Of a DNA stretch of 64,000 nucleotides, positions 41,297 to 52,115 are shown in pieces. The position numbers were made by a program, and so were the translations under genes. How positions within the stretch are numbered: position 1 is the first letter of the stretch; every line of letters begins with the position of its first letter. The notes below the pieces were generated by a model, which was not told the origin of the DNA, searched no databases, and saw only the letters and a list, made by a program, of their open reading frames with translations. Location of the stretch: NCBI GenBank assembly GCA_003116975.1, contig BGKB01000020.1, forward strand, positions 124,001-188,000, given 5' to 3'. Source of the stretch: Aurantiochytrium sp. KH105. Its lineage: Eukaryota; Sar; Bigyra; Thraustochytrida; Thraustochytriidae.

Positions 41297-44200
41297 ATGT
41301 GGAGGGCAGGGCCCGGCGCCGCGAAGGGGCGGTGGCGCGGACTGCTGCGGCCGCGCGCGAGCGTGGCGAGGACGCAGGCGGGGAGGCAGGGAGCGCAGCT
41401 GGCGCGCGCGCAGGCGGCGCAGCTCGCCGGGTCGAGCGCGGTGGAAAACACCTCGCTGGCCACGGCGCACGGGCACTTCGTGGTGACCGAGACCCACGAG
41501 GGCGGCGCGAACGGGTTCGCGGGCGGCGCCAGGGAGGACGCGCGCGAGCGGCAAAAGGTCCTCGCGCAGCAGCAAAAGCAGCAGAGAGAGCTCCTCCGCG
41601 CGCAACGGTGGCGCTCCGGCGAGGGCGAGCGGGTCCAGCACCACGAGGCCAGGGTCTGGCGCGAGGGCGCCTGGGAGGCGGCCGACGAGGACTTTACAGG
41701 CAAACCCATCATCTTCGACGAGAGGACCACGACCACAGAGCGCCTCAACGCACCCGGGTACCTGGACAGACTCCAGGATCTGCAATACCAGGTGGAGCGT
41801 GAACGCCGCATCGATGGCGCGGCCATGACGAGGTCCGCGCTCCTCTCCGCAGCCGGCGTCTCGAGCCAAGACGCCGAGGCGGCTGCAGGCATGCGCAACG
41901 AGCCCCTCTCGGAACCGGCACGGTCGCCCTCGCGATACATTGACCCTGTGAGCAAACTTGTGGCCTTTGGCCGCACGGAAGCCGACCCCAGCGGGGACGA
42001 GGCTGGGAAGGAGGGCGGTGTCGAGGTTCGTCTGGAGTCGTTGCCAAAACACTACCTTGCGTGGTTCAAGACCATGTCAAAGGAAATCACACGCGAACAG
42101 GAACGTCTCAAAGACGCACGGAATCTTCGCAGCAACCAAGCGTCGGCCTTTCTCATGCTTTTGCCTGCGGACCTTTTGGCGATTCTCACGATTCAGGAAA
42201 TGATGCATCTCGTGCACTCGCAGCCGCAAGGCGTGACGCTGACCAACTTGGCCATGCGCATGGGGCGCTCGGTCCTGGATGAGATGAACCTGATCAAGTC
42301 CTCTGCCGAGGTGGACACCTGGACCGAGCTGCGCCGCAGGATGGACCGCGACGCCCAAGCCTTTGACAGCCTCGACAGTTTTGTGGACTCGACGTTCCAG
42401 CAGACGACCTGGGACACCTCGACTACCGTAAAGATGGGTGCGTCTTTGGTGCACATGCTCTGCAGGTGCGCCTTTCTGCAGCCGGTCAAGGGCGATAACT
42501 CGCCCGAGGAGCGGATTCCGGCGTTTTATCACACTGGCGCCTTTCAAAAGGGCAAGACCGTGGGCGTTGTGGTAGCGCACCACGCACTCGTGGCGGCGCT
42601 CCTGCAAAACCAGACCCTGGACGATTATTTGAAGATGAATCTGCCGCTGACGCGACCCATGGTATGCCCTCCGCGGCCCTGGACGTCGCCCTTCAATGGC
42701 GGATTCTTGACGCAAAGGTTTGGTCTCTTGCGCACGTCTGCAGGCGGTCGGCAGCAGCTGAAAATGCTCCGCAACCAGGAAGCCGCGTCGAGTCAGGAAC
42801 TCTACGACGGCATCAATGCCCTCGGCAACGTCGCATGGACGCTGAACAAACCCTTGTTTGAGGTGGCTGAAAAGGTGCTGGAAATGGACATTACGTTTAC
42901 GGGGCGGCCCTCTGTGGAAGATGACCGGTACAGAGAGCTACTTGGCGAGCTTCGTTCTTTAGAGAAGCAGGTTATGCATCAGCAAAAGCTCCGGAATGAA
43001 CCGCTCGAGACGCGCAACATTCTCGTGGCCAAGCTTCAAAAGCTGAAGCGGGTACGTCAGGAGTACTTGTCCAAGAACCTTGACTTTCGTAGCAAGGTGA
43101 GTCTTGCGAACTTTGTTAGCGAGTACGACCAGTTCTGGTTCCCGTACTCGCTTGACTTTCGTGGGCGTGCCTATCCTATTCCTCCCGTGAGCCACATGGG
43201 CGACGATTTGGCGCGTTCTCTCCTCATCTTCAAAGACAAGCGGCCCTTGGGCGAGCGCGGGCTGTACTGGCTCAAGGTGCACTTGGCCAATCAGATGGGC
43301 CAGGATAAGGCCTCTTTTGATGAGCGCGTGGCGTGGGTGGACGCGCATCTCGAGGAGCTGGTCGACTGCGCCGCTGAGCCCTTCGACAAGGAGGACCCCA
43401 AGCACAAACCGAAGATGTGGGCCACCGCAGAGAACTGTTGGCAGGCTCTCTCGACCTGCATGGAGCTCAAGGCTGCACTTGACAGCGGAGACCCGGTCAA
43501 CTTCCTCTCGAGCCTCCCCGTGCACCAGGACGGCTCATGCAACGGCCTGCAGCATTATGCCGCACTCGGCCGTGACCGCCTGGGCGGCTCTCAAGTCAAT
43601 CTTGTGGCGCGTGAGCGCCCCGGTGACGTCTACACTGCGGTGGCGGAGCGCGTCCGCGAAGTGATCATGGAAAAGTCGCAGCTCGAGGTACCCCCGGAGA
43701 GCGAGTTCGAAGACAAGAACGCGCGCGAGACGATTGAGCGCGAGCGCCACCTCGCCCTCAAATTGAACGGCCAGATCTCGCGCAAGGTCGTCAAGCAGAC
43801 CGTCATGACCTCTGTGTACGGCGTGACGTATATTGGCGCCCGTGACCAGATCATGCGTCAGCTGGAGACTGTGAACGACCGAAACAAATTGATGCGACTG
43901 AACGGTGACAACAGCCACGGCGCCATCTTTGACACTGACGATGAGCTGTTTCAAGCCTCGGGTCTTTTGGCCAAGGTTGTCCTTGATGCGATTGGAGACA
44001 CCTTTCGCTCTGCCAAGGAGATCAAGGAGTGGTTCAAGACGCTTGGCAAGATCTCCACGGACGCAGGCGACCCGATCTCGTGGATTACGCCGCTGGGGCT
44101 TCCAGTGGTGCAGCCGTACCGCGTCAAGAATAAATCGTCGGTGAAGACGCTCATGCAGAAGATCATTGTCACCGAGATCAAGGAGGACTCAAATATTAAC

Positions 44201-44530
44201 AAGGGCAAGCAGCAGACGGCGTTTCCGCCAAACTTTATTCACTCGATTGACTCGACTCACATGCTCATGACCGCGAGTTCGTGCATGCAAGCTGGCATCT
44301 GCTTTACGGCTGTGCACGATTCCTATTGGACACATGCTGGTGACGTTGAGGCCATGAACGAGCAATTGCGCCATGAGTTCATCAAGCTTCATTCGCAAGA
44401 TATTCTCGGTGATTTGTATCGCCAATTTGTCGCACGTTACCCGCAGCGCGCACACATGATTCCGGAGCCGCCAGAGCCTGGTGATCTTGATCTGAAAGAG
44501 GTTCTGGAGTCAAAATACTTTTTCAACTGA
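41297..44530 (+). CDS. POLRMT: Mitochondrial DNA-directed RNA polymerase (T7-type)
   Basis: 1077 residues, one exon. The N-terminus is Arg/Ala-rich and acid-free (WRAGPGAAKGRWRGLLRPRASVARTQ), a mitochondrial presequence. The N-terminal domain is long and charged, without an obvious PPR repeat. The polymerase core has all single-subunit motifs: DFRGRAYPIPP (about 620), motif A HQDGSCNGLQHYAALGRD with the catalytic Asp745, motif B RKVVKQTVMTSVYGVTY (about 826-842) and motif C FTAVHDSYWTHAGD with the second catalytic Asp at about 1008. The sequence TAFPPNFIHSIDSTHM is also classic. It ends in a hydrophobic KYFFN, like the T7 'foot'. Role: transcription and primer synthesis in mitochondria. Confidence 0.97.
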   Translation: MWRAGPGAAKGRWRGLLRPRASVARTQAGRQGAQLARAQAAQLAGSSAVENTSLATAHGHFVVTETHEGGANGFAGGAREDARERQKVLAQQQKQQRELLRAQRWRSGEGERVQHHEARVWREGAWEAADEDFTGKPIIFDERTTTTERLNAPGYLDRLQDLQYQVERERRIDGAAMTRSALLSAAGVSSQDAEAAAGMRNEPLSEPARSPSRYIDPVSKLVAFGRTEADPSGDEAGKEGGVEVRLESLPKHYLAWFKTMSKEITREQERLKDARNLRSNQASAFLMLLPADLLAILTIQEMMHLVHSQPQGVTLTNLAMRMGRSVLDEMNLIKSSAEVDTWTELRRRMDRDAQAFDSLDSFVDSTFQQTTWDTSTTVKMGASLVHMLCRCAFLQPVKGDNSPEERIPAFYHTGAFQKGKTVGVVVAHHALVAALLQNQTLDDYLKMNLPLTRPMVCPPRPWTSPFNGGFLTQRFGLLRTSAGGRQQLKMLRNQEAASSQELYDGINALGNVAWTLNKPLFEVAEKVLEMDITFTGRPSVEDDRYRELLGELRSLEKQVMHQQKLRNEPLETRNILVAKLQKLKRVRQEYLSKNLDFRSKVSLANFVSEYDQFWFPYSLDFRGRAYPIPPVSHMGDDLARSLLIFKDKRPLGERGLYWLKVHLANQMGQDKASFDERVAWVDAHLEELVDCAAEPFDKEDPKHKPKMWATAENCWQALSTCMELKAALDSGDPVNFLSSLPVHQDGSCNGLQHYAALGRDRLGGSQVNLVARERPGDVYTAVAERVREVIMEKSQLEVPPESEFEDKNARETIERERHLALKLNGQISRKVVKQTVMTSVYGVTYIGARDQIMRQLETVNDRNKLMRLNGDNSHGAIFDTDDELFQASGLLAKVVLDAIGDTFRSAKEIKEWFKTLGKISTDAGDPISWITPLGLPVVQPYRVKNKSSVKTLMQKIIVTEIKEDSNINKGKQQTAFPPNFIHSIDSTHMLMTASSCMQAGICFTAVHDSYWTHAGDVEAMNEQLRHEFIKLHSQDILGDLYRQFVARYPQRAHMIPEPPEPGDLDLKEVLESKYFFN

Positions 44531-45291
44531 GGCCGCAGTGTTTGCGTGTCCCTTTTGTTCATGAATATCATCATTTGCGAAGCCATTTATGTTAGGTAAA
44601 GGTTGCGCAGTGAGCCAGCGAGTGCGAGCGGACAGACAACTTAATTTCTCTATGAGCGACGATAGTGCTGCGTCTGGGCGTTCGAATAACTCCACCTTGT
44701 AAAAGTGTCCCATGCAACAACAGCAATCAAGATTTTCCATTTTTTCTATAAAAGTTTTGGTTGTGTGTAATGGATGACTCTGGCTAGCTCGTCTTTCTTG
44801 TCCATTGTGGAGGGAGAGAGGCAGGTGGATGCGTTTGCCTTGCTCGTTCACGAAAGTACGTTTCAAGCAACCGATAGACAGAAAGAAAGATGGGGGGGGA
44901 AGAGAGAGAGAGAGAGAAGGAAAGGAAGAAAGAAAGAAAGAAACGAGTAGGGTTGGAAACGGGAGTCCGTCCAGTCGTTGCGGGAGAGGAGTCCGCTCCC
45001 CAGATGGCCTATTTTGTTTCATTCGTCGTTGTGTGAATGGAGATATCTGCGGACCCGATGCATATCGAGGGAGCCTCTTTTTACCTTTGGATTAGCAACA
45101 GAGAAAAGAGCCCCCCCGCTTCCCTACGAATCGAGTCTCAGCATCGATCCGTCCATCGATCAGATCAACAGATGAGCGAAAAGAGGCTTGCAGCAAGACC
45201 GAGTGAAGACGCCTGCAGGGCTGCCCGCAGCGTAGAGCATTCGGGTGTGACGTGACATGACGCGCGCGTCAGAAGTGATCTGTCTCATTTT
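44531..45291. other. Convergent spacer after POLRMT
   Basis: Between the POLRMT stop and the stop of the small gene at 45292. Purine-rich GA/GAAA tracts occupy 44880-44945. No gene was seen. Confidence 0.45.
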
Positions 45292-45621
45292 CTACTCGTC
45301 GTCCTCCTCACCGTGGATAAGACGGAAGTGCTCCTTGTCCTCGATGAACCTCTTTTCAATGTAGTCGGCGCCTCCGCGAATGTTGTCCTCCTTGTTGCCG
45401 AGGACGAACATGGCCACGGGCACGACGAGGCCCCAGAGCAGCAGGGCTGGCACCTTGGATGCCGTCATCTCGAAGCGCTTGTGCGAATCCGCACGCCAGC
45501 CGTCCCACGCCTCGACGTGGGCATTCTTGCGGATCGACCGCGTCTGCAGCTGCTGCCGTCCCACGGCGGCGCGCCGGAAAGGCGCTCGCCGCGCTGCCTG
45601 CAGGGCCGCCCCGAGCGACAT
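45292..45621 (-). CDS. Small mitochondrial inner-membrane protein, perhaps a complex I accessory subunit
   Basis: 109 residues. The first ~40 residues (SLGAALQAARRAPFRRAAVGRQQ...) are rich in Arg and Ala without acids, a typical mitochondrial presequence. They are followed by HVEAWDGWRADSHKRFEMT, one hydrophobic segment (VPALLLWGLVVPVAMFVLG, about 58-76) and a charged acidic C-terminus ending GEEDDE. The layout of a short basic-aromatic lead, a single membrane helix with an internal Pro, then Gly/Asp-rich polar residues resembles small complex I subunits such as the plant B15/NDUFB4 type. The similarity is weak and by eye. It could equally be another small respiratory or import subunit. Confidence 0.65.
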   Translation of the reverse strand: MSLGAALQAARRAPFRRAAVGRQQLQTRSIRKNAHVEAWDGWRADSHKRFEMTASKVPALLLWGLVVPVAMFVLGNKEDNIRGGADYIEKRFIEDKEHFRLIHGEEDDE

Positions 45622-47854
45622 CTTTCCTGGCGAGCTCGCTAGCTCCTCTGTCTGATCCTGCGCACGAGCGCGCGGGAGAAGGAGATGGCGCCGAGAGAAG
45701 GGAGCGGGCGCGAGGAAGTAGGGGGGGAAGGGGCCTCGGAGGCTGCGCGGACGGACGTGCGCAGGTCTCTCTCTTTCGCTCGCTGGTTGACTGCCTGCCT
45801 CTGCCTCTCCTTGCCTCTGCCTGCTGCCGCCTCTGCCTGCAGCGTCTGCCTGCCTGCCCGGCTCCTATAGTATTCGCTAGCTAGCGGCCTAGCCGCCCTG
45901 CAAGCAAGCGCTGGCCGCGCGAGCTGCACTTGCGGCAGCGGATAGTCCATTGTGCCGCGGTTACTCCGCACTGTAGACGGACCCTCGCAAGTCGAACTTG
46001 CAGGTCTCTCGCGGCGAAGTGGCCCAAACAGACCTCGCAGCGGGAAGAGGTCTATACAGCCCCGGTCACGGCGCCACGCACACAGCGCGTCGGTCTCTGC
46101 ACGCGCTGTGGGGTGCCGAAGTGAGGGCGTGTGGCCTTCTTCTGCGGTAGTGCAAGTAACCAGCACGAGGAAGAGCTGCGGGCGTGGTCTCTGCGTGGCT
46201 GTGGTTGAAGAATAAACAGGGAGATGGGCGGGAAATGAACCTGTGGAGACAAAGAGAGGGCGTCCCTGCGAGGCCACGGTTGATTATCTTTCACTGTCAG
46301 CCGTCGACGAACGACAGTAAGTATTCCTCGTTTTGAAGGTCTTGCCCGCCAGTCTGGTAGGTAAAAATAGAAACCGTATTCTTGTTTGTTTCTGACACCA
46401 GTGGCCCTTTTGAATCAGGTCTGGACTTGGCCTCACAACAAAGAACCGATTACTACTTTTCTTTGGTATACCGGAATGAGAAGCCGTTTCATGCGGCTGC
46501 TTACCATGCGATCAAAGTCTCGTCTCGGTGAGACAGCAGCTCTCTGGCCAGCCAGAGATACTGGAGATCAGTAGGTTAGCTAGTCTCAAATTCATTTCTT
46601 GGGGTGGAAAGAACTGATTCTGCACGAGGACATTAACCATACAATCCCGCCGTCAGTCTGTAGCTACGTTGAATGAATGGGTCTTTCATCACGGGTCGCT
46701 TTGGACCGGGCGACATTGAATCTCTATCCCCTTGTTAGACCCAGCAACCGAGCGTCCTCCTTGACGAGTTTCCCATTTCGATGGTTATGATCTTTCTTTT
46801 CTTGCTTGGCAGGCTGCTGAGAATTTGATTGCGGTGAATTGCTCAATTTGCATTGCAATCAACAACCAAATCTTCCCTTGCGCGAACCTTCTCAAAACTG
46901 ATAGTCTAATGTGAAGTTGCTTGAAGACACGCTCTCTTTTAGCCATCCCTGGATTGTGACCTCCTCCTTAGAAATAAGGGACGTAGGGAGGGAGAGAAGG
47001 ACCTTCACCGTTCCCGGCGGGAACGATCGCAGTCTCTTCTCTCCGGCCCGCCTTCCATTTGCGCTAGTTTTCCTCTCACCCTCGCTCGCTTCATTGGCCC
47101 TCCTTCATTCCCCAAGAAATGAAGGTATAGGCCAACCATGGTTTGGATGGGACTTGCAGCGGACGCTGAGCTCTGACTGCAAGCTGAGAACGATGCATCG
47201 CCAGACCATGACAACAACTTGCAGTTTGGTCGATGAAATGAGCGCCTTGTTGACGCACGAGCTCCTACCTCTCTCGCGGCGCGATGGCTCGCTTCTCCTT
47301 GTCTCTCATCTGAGCGAGTGCCTGCTCGCTTGCTTCCCTGCGATCCTCGTCGCCTAGCCGACTAGGCCTAGCCAGCCTAGTACTTTAGCCTACTGGGGAT
47401 AATGGCAGCGCGTGCACTGCTCTGACGGCGCGGGTGAGAGAGGGAGAAACACAGAGAAGGCCGCGCGTGTGTACGCGCCGCGAGAGAGCGATTTGGCTGC
47501 GCCGAAGTGGAGATGTGCACGCGTCGAAACAGCAAAGCGCCTCTGGGCTGGTTGTAGTATAGCATATACCACCCCTGCGGCCCTGCTGGCAGCCCTTTCA
47601 CTTCATGACGCAGAAAAGGCACGCAAAGCAGGCACGCGCTAGCCAAGCCACTAATAACAAGCGATTGTTTGTGAGAGTGAGTGAGTGAGTGAGGGAGGGA
47701 GTGAGTGAGGGAGTGCACAAGTGAACAAACAACCAGCAAATGAATCACTGAATGAGCGAGTAGGCTTTTGATAAGTGAGCAAAAGAAATCAATGAATGAA
47801 TGAATGACAGTGAATGAATGAATGACCGAATGACCAGCGCCGCCTTCTTTCTGC
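45622..47854. other. 2.2 kb spacer without an accepted gene
   Basis: The first 250 bases are the GC-rich, (CTGC)n-containing leader of the small gene at 45292. CTAG-rich clusters lie at 45880-45895 and 47353-47393, the latter with CTAGGCCT. A (GTGA)n run lies at 47680-47715 and (GAAT)n at 47790-47825. Short open frames show no recognisable protein pattern. Confidence 0.45.
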
Positions 47855-49222
47855 ATGGTGCTGCTGGGGCTGCACGCGCGCGCGCAGAGCGCGAACACCC
47901 CGAGCGCGTCCGGGCAAGCGAGCCGGAGAGGAGAGAGGCAGGGCGGAGCGGAGGGAGGGAGGGAGGAGGGAGGGAAGGCGAACTCCGCGGGCAAGCTGTC
48001 GGACGCGGAGTCCTCGGACAGCGGTCCACGGGAGACCTCGGAGGAGGCGTCGTGGACCCCGCGCGCCACCCTCGGCACGCCATCTCGCATCGGGTCGCGC
48101 GCCAAGGCCCTGCTCGCCCGCGTGCCCAAGGAGCTCGACTCGTCGGGGCTCAGACACTGGCCTAAGACCCCCGCGGCGCACATTTGGCGGCCCTGGCACT
48201 CCTCCTCCCCCGGAAGAGTTTCCGAGCCGGAGGGCGGAGAGCTCCAAGACCCTGAGCAGCTCGAGCTCGACGAAAACGAGGACGAAGACGCTAGCAAAAG
48301 CAAGCTCAAAACGATGGCAGACGATGAGGCAGTGGTATCGCGCCCGCCTGCGGGACGACCCTCCGTGAACCTTCAGCGGATGGAGGAGGTCGTTCGAAAG
48401 CTGGCCGCGGAGGAGGAACGTACGAGGAAAAGCCAGATCAGGCGCGACACCGCCGGATCCTCCATTTCGGCCATGTCTATCATTGGTGGGCGAAGGCGCG
48501 GTGAATCGCTCGCGACGGAACTAGATGACAAGACTTTTCTGTTGCAAGGATTGCTCAGCAAACAAGGAGGACGCGTCAAGAGCTGGCATCGCCGCTACTT
48601 TGTCCTGCATCGCACGCGAGGTCTTCGATACTACCGCGACGAAGATGCTTTCAGAAACAACGAGGAGGCCTACGGTAGTGTTTCTTACACGGAAATGATG
48701 ACTTTCGAAGACAAGAACAAAGTGGCCCAAGGTTTACCGCGGTCCACTTACGCCATGGTCCGCATGCGCAACGTTTTTGCCGTCCACACCGACGCGCGAA
48801 CATACATGATCTCTGCCCCGTCCAAGGGGTCGCAGGAAACTTGGACGGATACGATCAACAAAGCATGGCTTGACTACAATGCCCAGTTTCGACTCAAAGA
48901 TCGAATGCTCACCGACATCTGGCGCGTCGGCGTTCAAGAAGTTCTCGACCTTGCTAGCGAACTCAGAAAAGGCACTGTGAACGCCGAGGATGTACTCGAG
49001 CAAATGGAGGACGTCGTCGCCGAGATCTTCGACAAGCAAGTCACTGAGCGCTACGAGCGCCGGACCCAGGCCAGCGTCTTTTACGCCTGGAAAGCCTTTG
49101 CCACGTACAAGCGCAACCAAGCCATTGCAGCAGCATCAGATGTCATGACTCCGGCGGAGCGCAATCGGTCCTTCTGGATCGGTGGGGGATCCATGTTCGG
49201 TAAGCGCGATTCCATGCGCTGA
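47855..49222 (+). CDS. PH-domain protein
   Basis: Up to 455 residues. The first ~150 residues are low-complexity (Gly/Arg/Ser/Glu), so the true start may be the ATG at 48314 (MADDEAVV, 302 residues). A helix (RMEEVVRKLAAEEERTRKSQ) precedes a pleckstrin-homology domain at about 228-330: LLQGLLSKQGGRVKSWHRRYFVLHRTRGLRYYRD, then a YMISAPSKGSQETWTDTINKAW C-terminal helix with the conserved Trp. The lysine/arginine pattern in the first two strands (K-x-GG-x-x-K-x-W-x-x-R) would suit phosphoinositide binding. The last ~120 residues are helical and basic with no known domain. Role unknown; membrane or signalling adaptor is the natural guess. Confidence 0.82.
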   Translation: MVLLGLHARAQSANTPSASGQASRRGERQGGAEGGREEGGKANSAGKLSDAESSDSGPRETSEEASWTPRATLGTPSRIGSRAKALLARVPKELDSSGLRHWPKTPAAHIWRPWHSSSPGRVSEPEGGELQDPEQLELDENEDEDASKSKLKTMADDEAVVSRPPAGRPSVNLQRMEEVVRKLAAEEERTRKSQIRRDTAGSSISAMSIIGGRRRGESLATELDDKTFLLQGLLSKQGGRVKSWHRRYFVLHRTRGLRYYRDEDAFRNNEEAYGSVSYTEMMTFEDKNKVAQGLPRSTYAMVRMRNVFAVHTDARTYMISAPSKGSQETWTDTINKAWLDYNAQFRLKDRMLTDIWRVGVQEVLDLASELRKGTVNAEDVLEQMEDVVAEIFDKQVTERYERRTQASVFYAWKAFATYKRNQAIAAASDVMTPAERNRSFWIGGGSMFGKRDSMR

Positions 49223-50199
49223 TGAAAGAGAGGCAGCGACAGAGAGTCTAGGTTGGCTCGCTTACAGCGAGCCACGGGGATCGCCTTTTGTGCGGGCGTC
49301 CCTTCTGTCCTTTCACACTCGATACGAGTGGGTTGACAGACAGGCACTCTCCGTGTATGTAGCCTATGTGTCCTGTTTCACCTGGCCATCTTCGCTTTTA
49401 TCTATCCATCCACCCATTTTCTCACATCACATCACATCACATCATAATTCTGTGTTCGACTTTCTTTTATGAGTTTCCAACGAACTTGCTTGCGAACAAG
49501 ACTCTCGCTCTTCTCCCAAATGAATTCGTCCTCATTGGTCATCGTTATTCGATAGGTCGTGCGTGGCCAAGCGCAAAATAAATGTATCAATGCCACCAAC
49601 AGGTCCATCCCATCAATCGATTGATGCAGTGCGCCCTTACAATTTTCCTTACAATTTTTAAAGGTGATCAAACCACCACCAAACCATTCGTCGCAAAAGG
49701 GAGGCATGAGGTTATTGGAGTGAGAGCGATGCAGCCGAAAGGCTGCAACGAGAACCTTTTAAGGAGCCTCTTCAATTTCCTGCTCACTCGCAAAAGAGAA
49801 AGAAAACCCTCATTCCATCTGCTGTTCTCAATACATATGTTGTTACCAGCGCCGCGACAAGCAGAGGGATTCGTTGCTGTCTTTGAACGTCGCCCCGGAG
49901 CTTTTCAGTAGTGAACATTGTGAGCGTGTGTGTAGCAAGCGCCTCGTAGGTAGGTAGATGAGAGAGAAACGAGCCTTCTATGCACACCAACAATAGTTTC
50001 CTCCTTAACTGAGATTGATAGTAAGTGAATTCACTGCTTTGCTCGCTTGCTTCCCCTTCATTGTCAGAATGATGAGCTCTCGTAGCAGTCCTATCCACCT
50101 TTTGCAGAAGGAGCGATCAATCGTTGAACGCCCGCCCATTCATTCGACCGAGCAGGAACAACATGTTGTTTGCCTTTGCAAGATGATATTTTATTTTTT

Positions 50200-50700
50200 A
50201 TTATTTATATAAAAAAAATCAAAGAACGCGGGCGCTTCAGCGCGCAACAGGCCCAAAAATAAGCCTGCATGAATCAAATCGAACGTAATCAGTCTCTATC
50301 CCACAAGCTCATTTCCAAATTCTTCTCAGGTCAGTAGATGAATCATTTGACGCAAAGGGTCGTTCTTCAAACCATGGAGTTGCTTTCATCTGGTTTAATA
50401 TGTAAAAAAAAAAAGCTTTAAGCTCTCATGCAAATCTTTATTTCTTGCAAAAATTTTACACTTTAAATATTTGTTTCTTTGTGTACATAATATTTCCAAA
50501 ATATATCTAAATTTATATTTCTGATGAATAATAGGTCATAAATGAAATTAAAAAGATATAATTTGGTACATGTTAATTATTTTATACATATTAATATATA
50601 TATTGTATTTTTTTAAGATATCTGAGCGAATTGTAAAGGAATATCAATACTACAATTCAAATTTGGAGTGAATATTAAGGTTTCTAGAATACTCAGAGCG
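50200..50700. other. AT-rich island, about 19% GC in its core
   Basis: I counted 46 G+C in the 240 bases at 50401-50640, against well over 50% in most of the window. It contains poly-A and poly-T runs (50403-50414, 50610-50613), TATATA stretches near 50592-50603 and ATTTA-type sequence. No open frame, tRNA or repeat unit is visible. It could be a replication origin or centromere-like element, an organelle DNA insertion, or decayed mobile DNA. Confidence 0.85.
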
Positions 50701-51740
50701 GTAGGGCGCGACTCTATCTATGTGCCACTGAGGACTTGTTAGAGTAGATTAGCTTTGCCGAACCTTTTTTTGCAACGTAATCTTCCGCGATGCAACTTGC
50801 CGCAACACGCAACACAACTTGCTGCCCAAAAAGTTGCTGCAATTCAGACATTTCATGCAGGTGAAAACGTCCTCCAAGACACTCGCGGCTTCGAGTTGAA
50901 GAATCCTGCTGGGTTTTCACGCTTTTAGGCTCCTAACATTCACTTATAATTATATCATATCTCAGGTCTTCCTTCATTTGCTGCCAGCGCGTGTGTGGGT
51001 TAAGGCGAAAGCTCACTTGTGCAACGCTGGCAGCGCCACGTATAGAGCGCCTGGCTGTAGGGACGCCTACGAGCTCCCTCGCGCCAACTAACCGTCGGTG
51101 GCTCACAAGCGATCACAGGTGATTTCATGATTTCACTTCATTGCCTTTGTGGCAGGCAAGGCCAGCACCCAAATAGAGAAAGAAGTTGGGCTCGCGTGTG
51201 CGGCGAAAAGTACTACTTTCCCGAACTTAGCCAGTATGCACACTCTGGTAGGCCTTGAGGACACGCGCTTGCAATCGTGAACTGCTCGCTCGTGTGCTTC
51301 TGACTCTTTCTTATTTGGATATGTTTTCCTGCGAATAGCGATGTCTTGATCTCTGAATGAATGAATGCATTGGCGCGATGAGACGGCCGAGTGCGAGCGC
51401 GTGCACGCAGTGAAGTGAACTCGCCGTGCACAGGCCACTTGAGCGCCTGCGACTCTGCGAAAAATCGTAAGTGACAAGGGTAACTGCGGATTTTTAGCTC
51501 AGGTGTAAGGGGTATGAAATAAAGGCATTGAGTAATCGCTCTGGGATAGGTCACCTCAGTTTGCCTTCACTGTATTGCGTCTGATCTTCATGAAATTTGC
51601 GGGATCTTCAGTGATGAATCCCGTAGCCCCCGGGCGAGGGCGACAAAATGATCCGAGGTGCAGCAAGCTGAGTGTGTCTCGACCAGCGAACCGCGCGTGG
51701 AACTTTCAAAGGAGCATGATTTCGTACTGCTCGTCAATTA

Positions 51741-52115
51741 TCATGTAGAACAATGTGTATCCAATAAGCAAGGCGAAATGTGGTGAATGGAGTACCACAC
51801 CCTTCCAACCTCACGCAAGATTCGAGGGTCAATCTTCAAGCAAGACGCGTTGAATTCGAGAAGTATCCGAAAACGCGGAAGGTTTGTCATGGTGAGTCGA
51901 CCCTTGAATTCTGTGCCCGCAATCCTGTCGCGAATTTCACTGATGGTTGGCATGGTCACTGGCACGTTGACGACAGGAGTTTGCGCTTGTATGGTCGTAC
52001 GTTGTCTCGCTTGGGCGCTGATTTTAGCGTGAATCGGATCGAACCAGCGACGAAGTTCTGGTCTCGTTGCTTGTTTTCCCATCTCGATCAAAACGAGCAT
52101 GCCGCGCGCAAACAT
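51741..52115 (-). mobile_element. Remnant of an LTR-retrotransposon-type reverse transcriptase (fossil)
   Basis: A ~125-residue reading frame contains MPTISEIRDRIAG followed by a G-x-L-x-M-T-N stretch. This resembles the 'P-x-I-x-x-I-x-D-R-L-A-G' region of Ty3/gypsy-type reverse transcriptases. Only this short piece is recognisable; no terminal repeats, protease, RNase H or integrase were seen. It is broken and looks old. The family call rests on one motif by eye. Confidence 0.4.

Noticed and set aside
40904-42052. Minus-strand frames of 382 and 355 codons over the start of POLRMT
   Set aside because: Arg/Pro/Ala-rich products of GC-rich DNA antisense to a real gene.
52030-52060. GGTTCGATCC, a tRNA B-box-like sequence on the minus strand
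   Set aside because: No A box at the right distance, no acceptor or anticodon stems, and it lies inside the retroelement remnant's reading frame.
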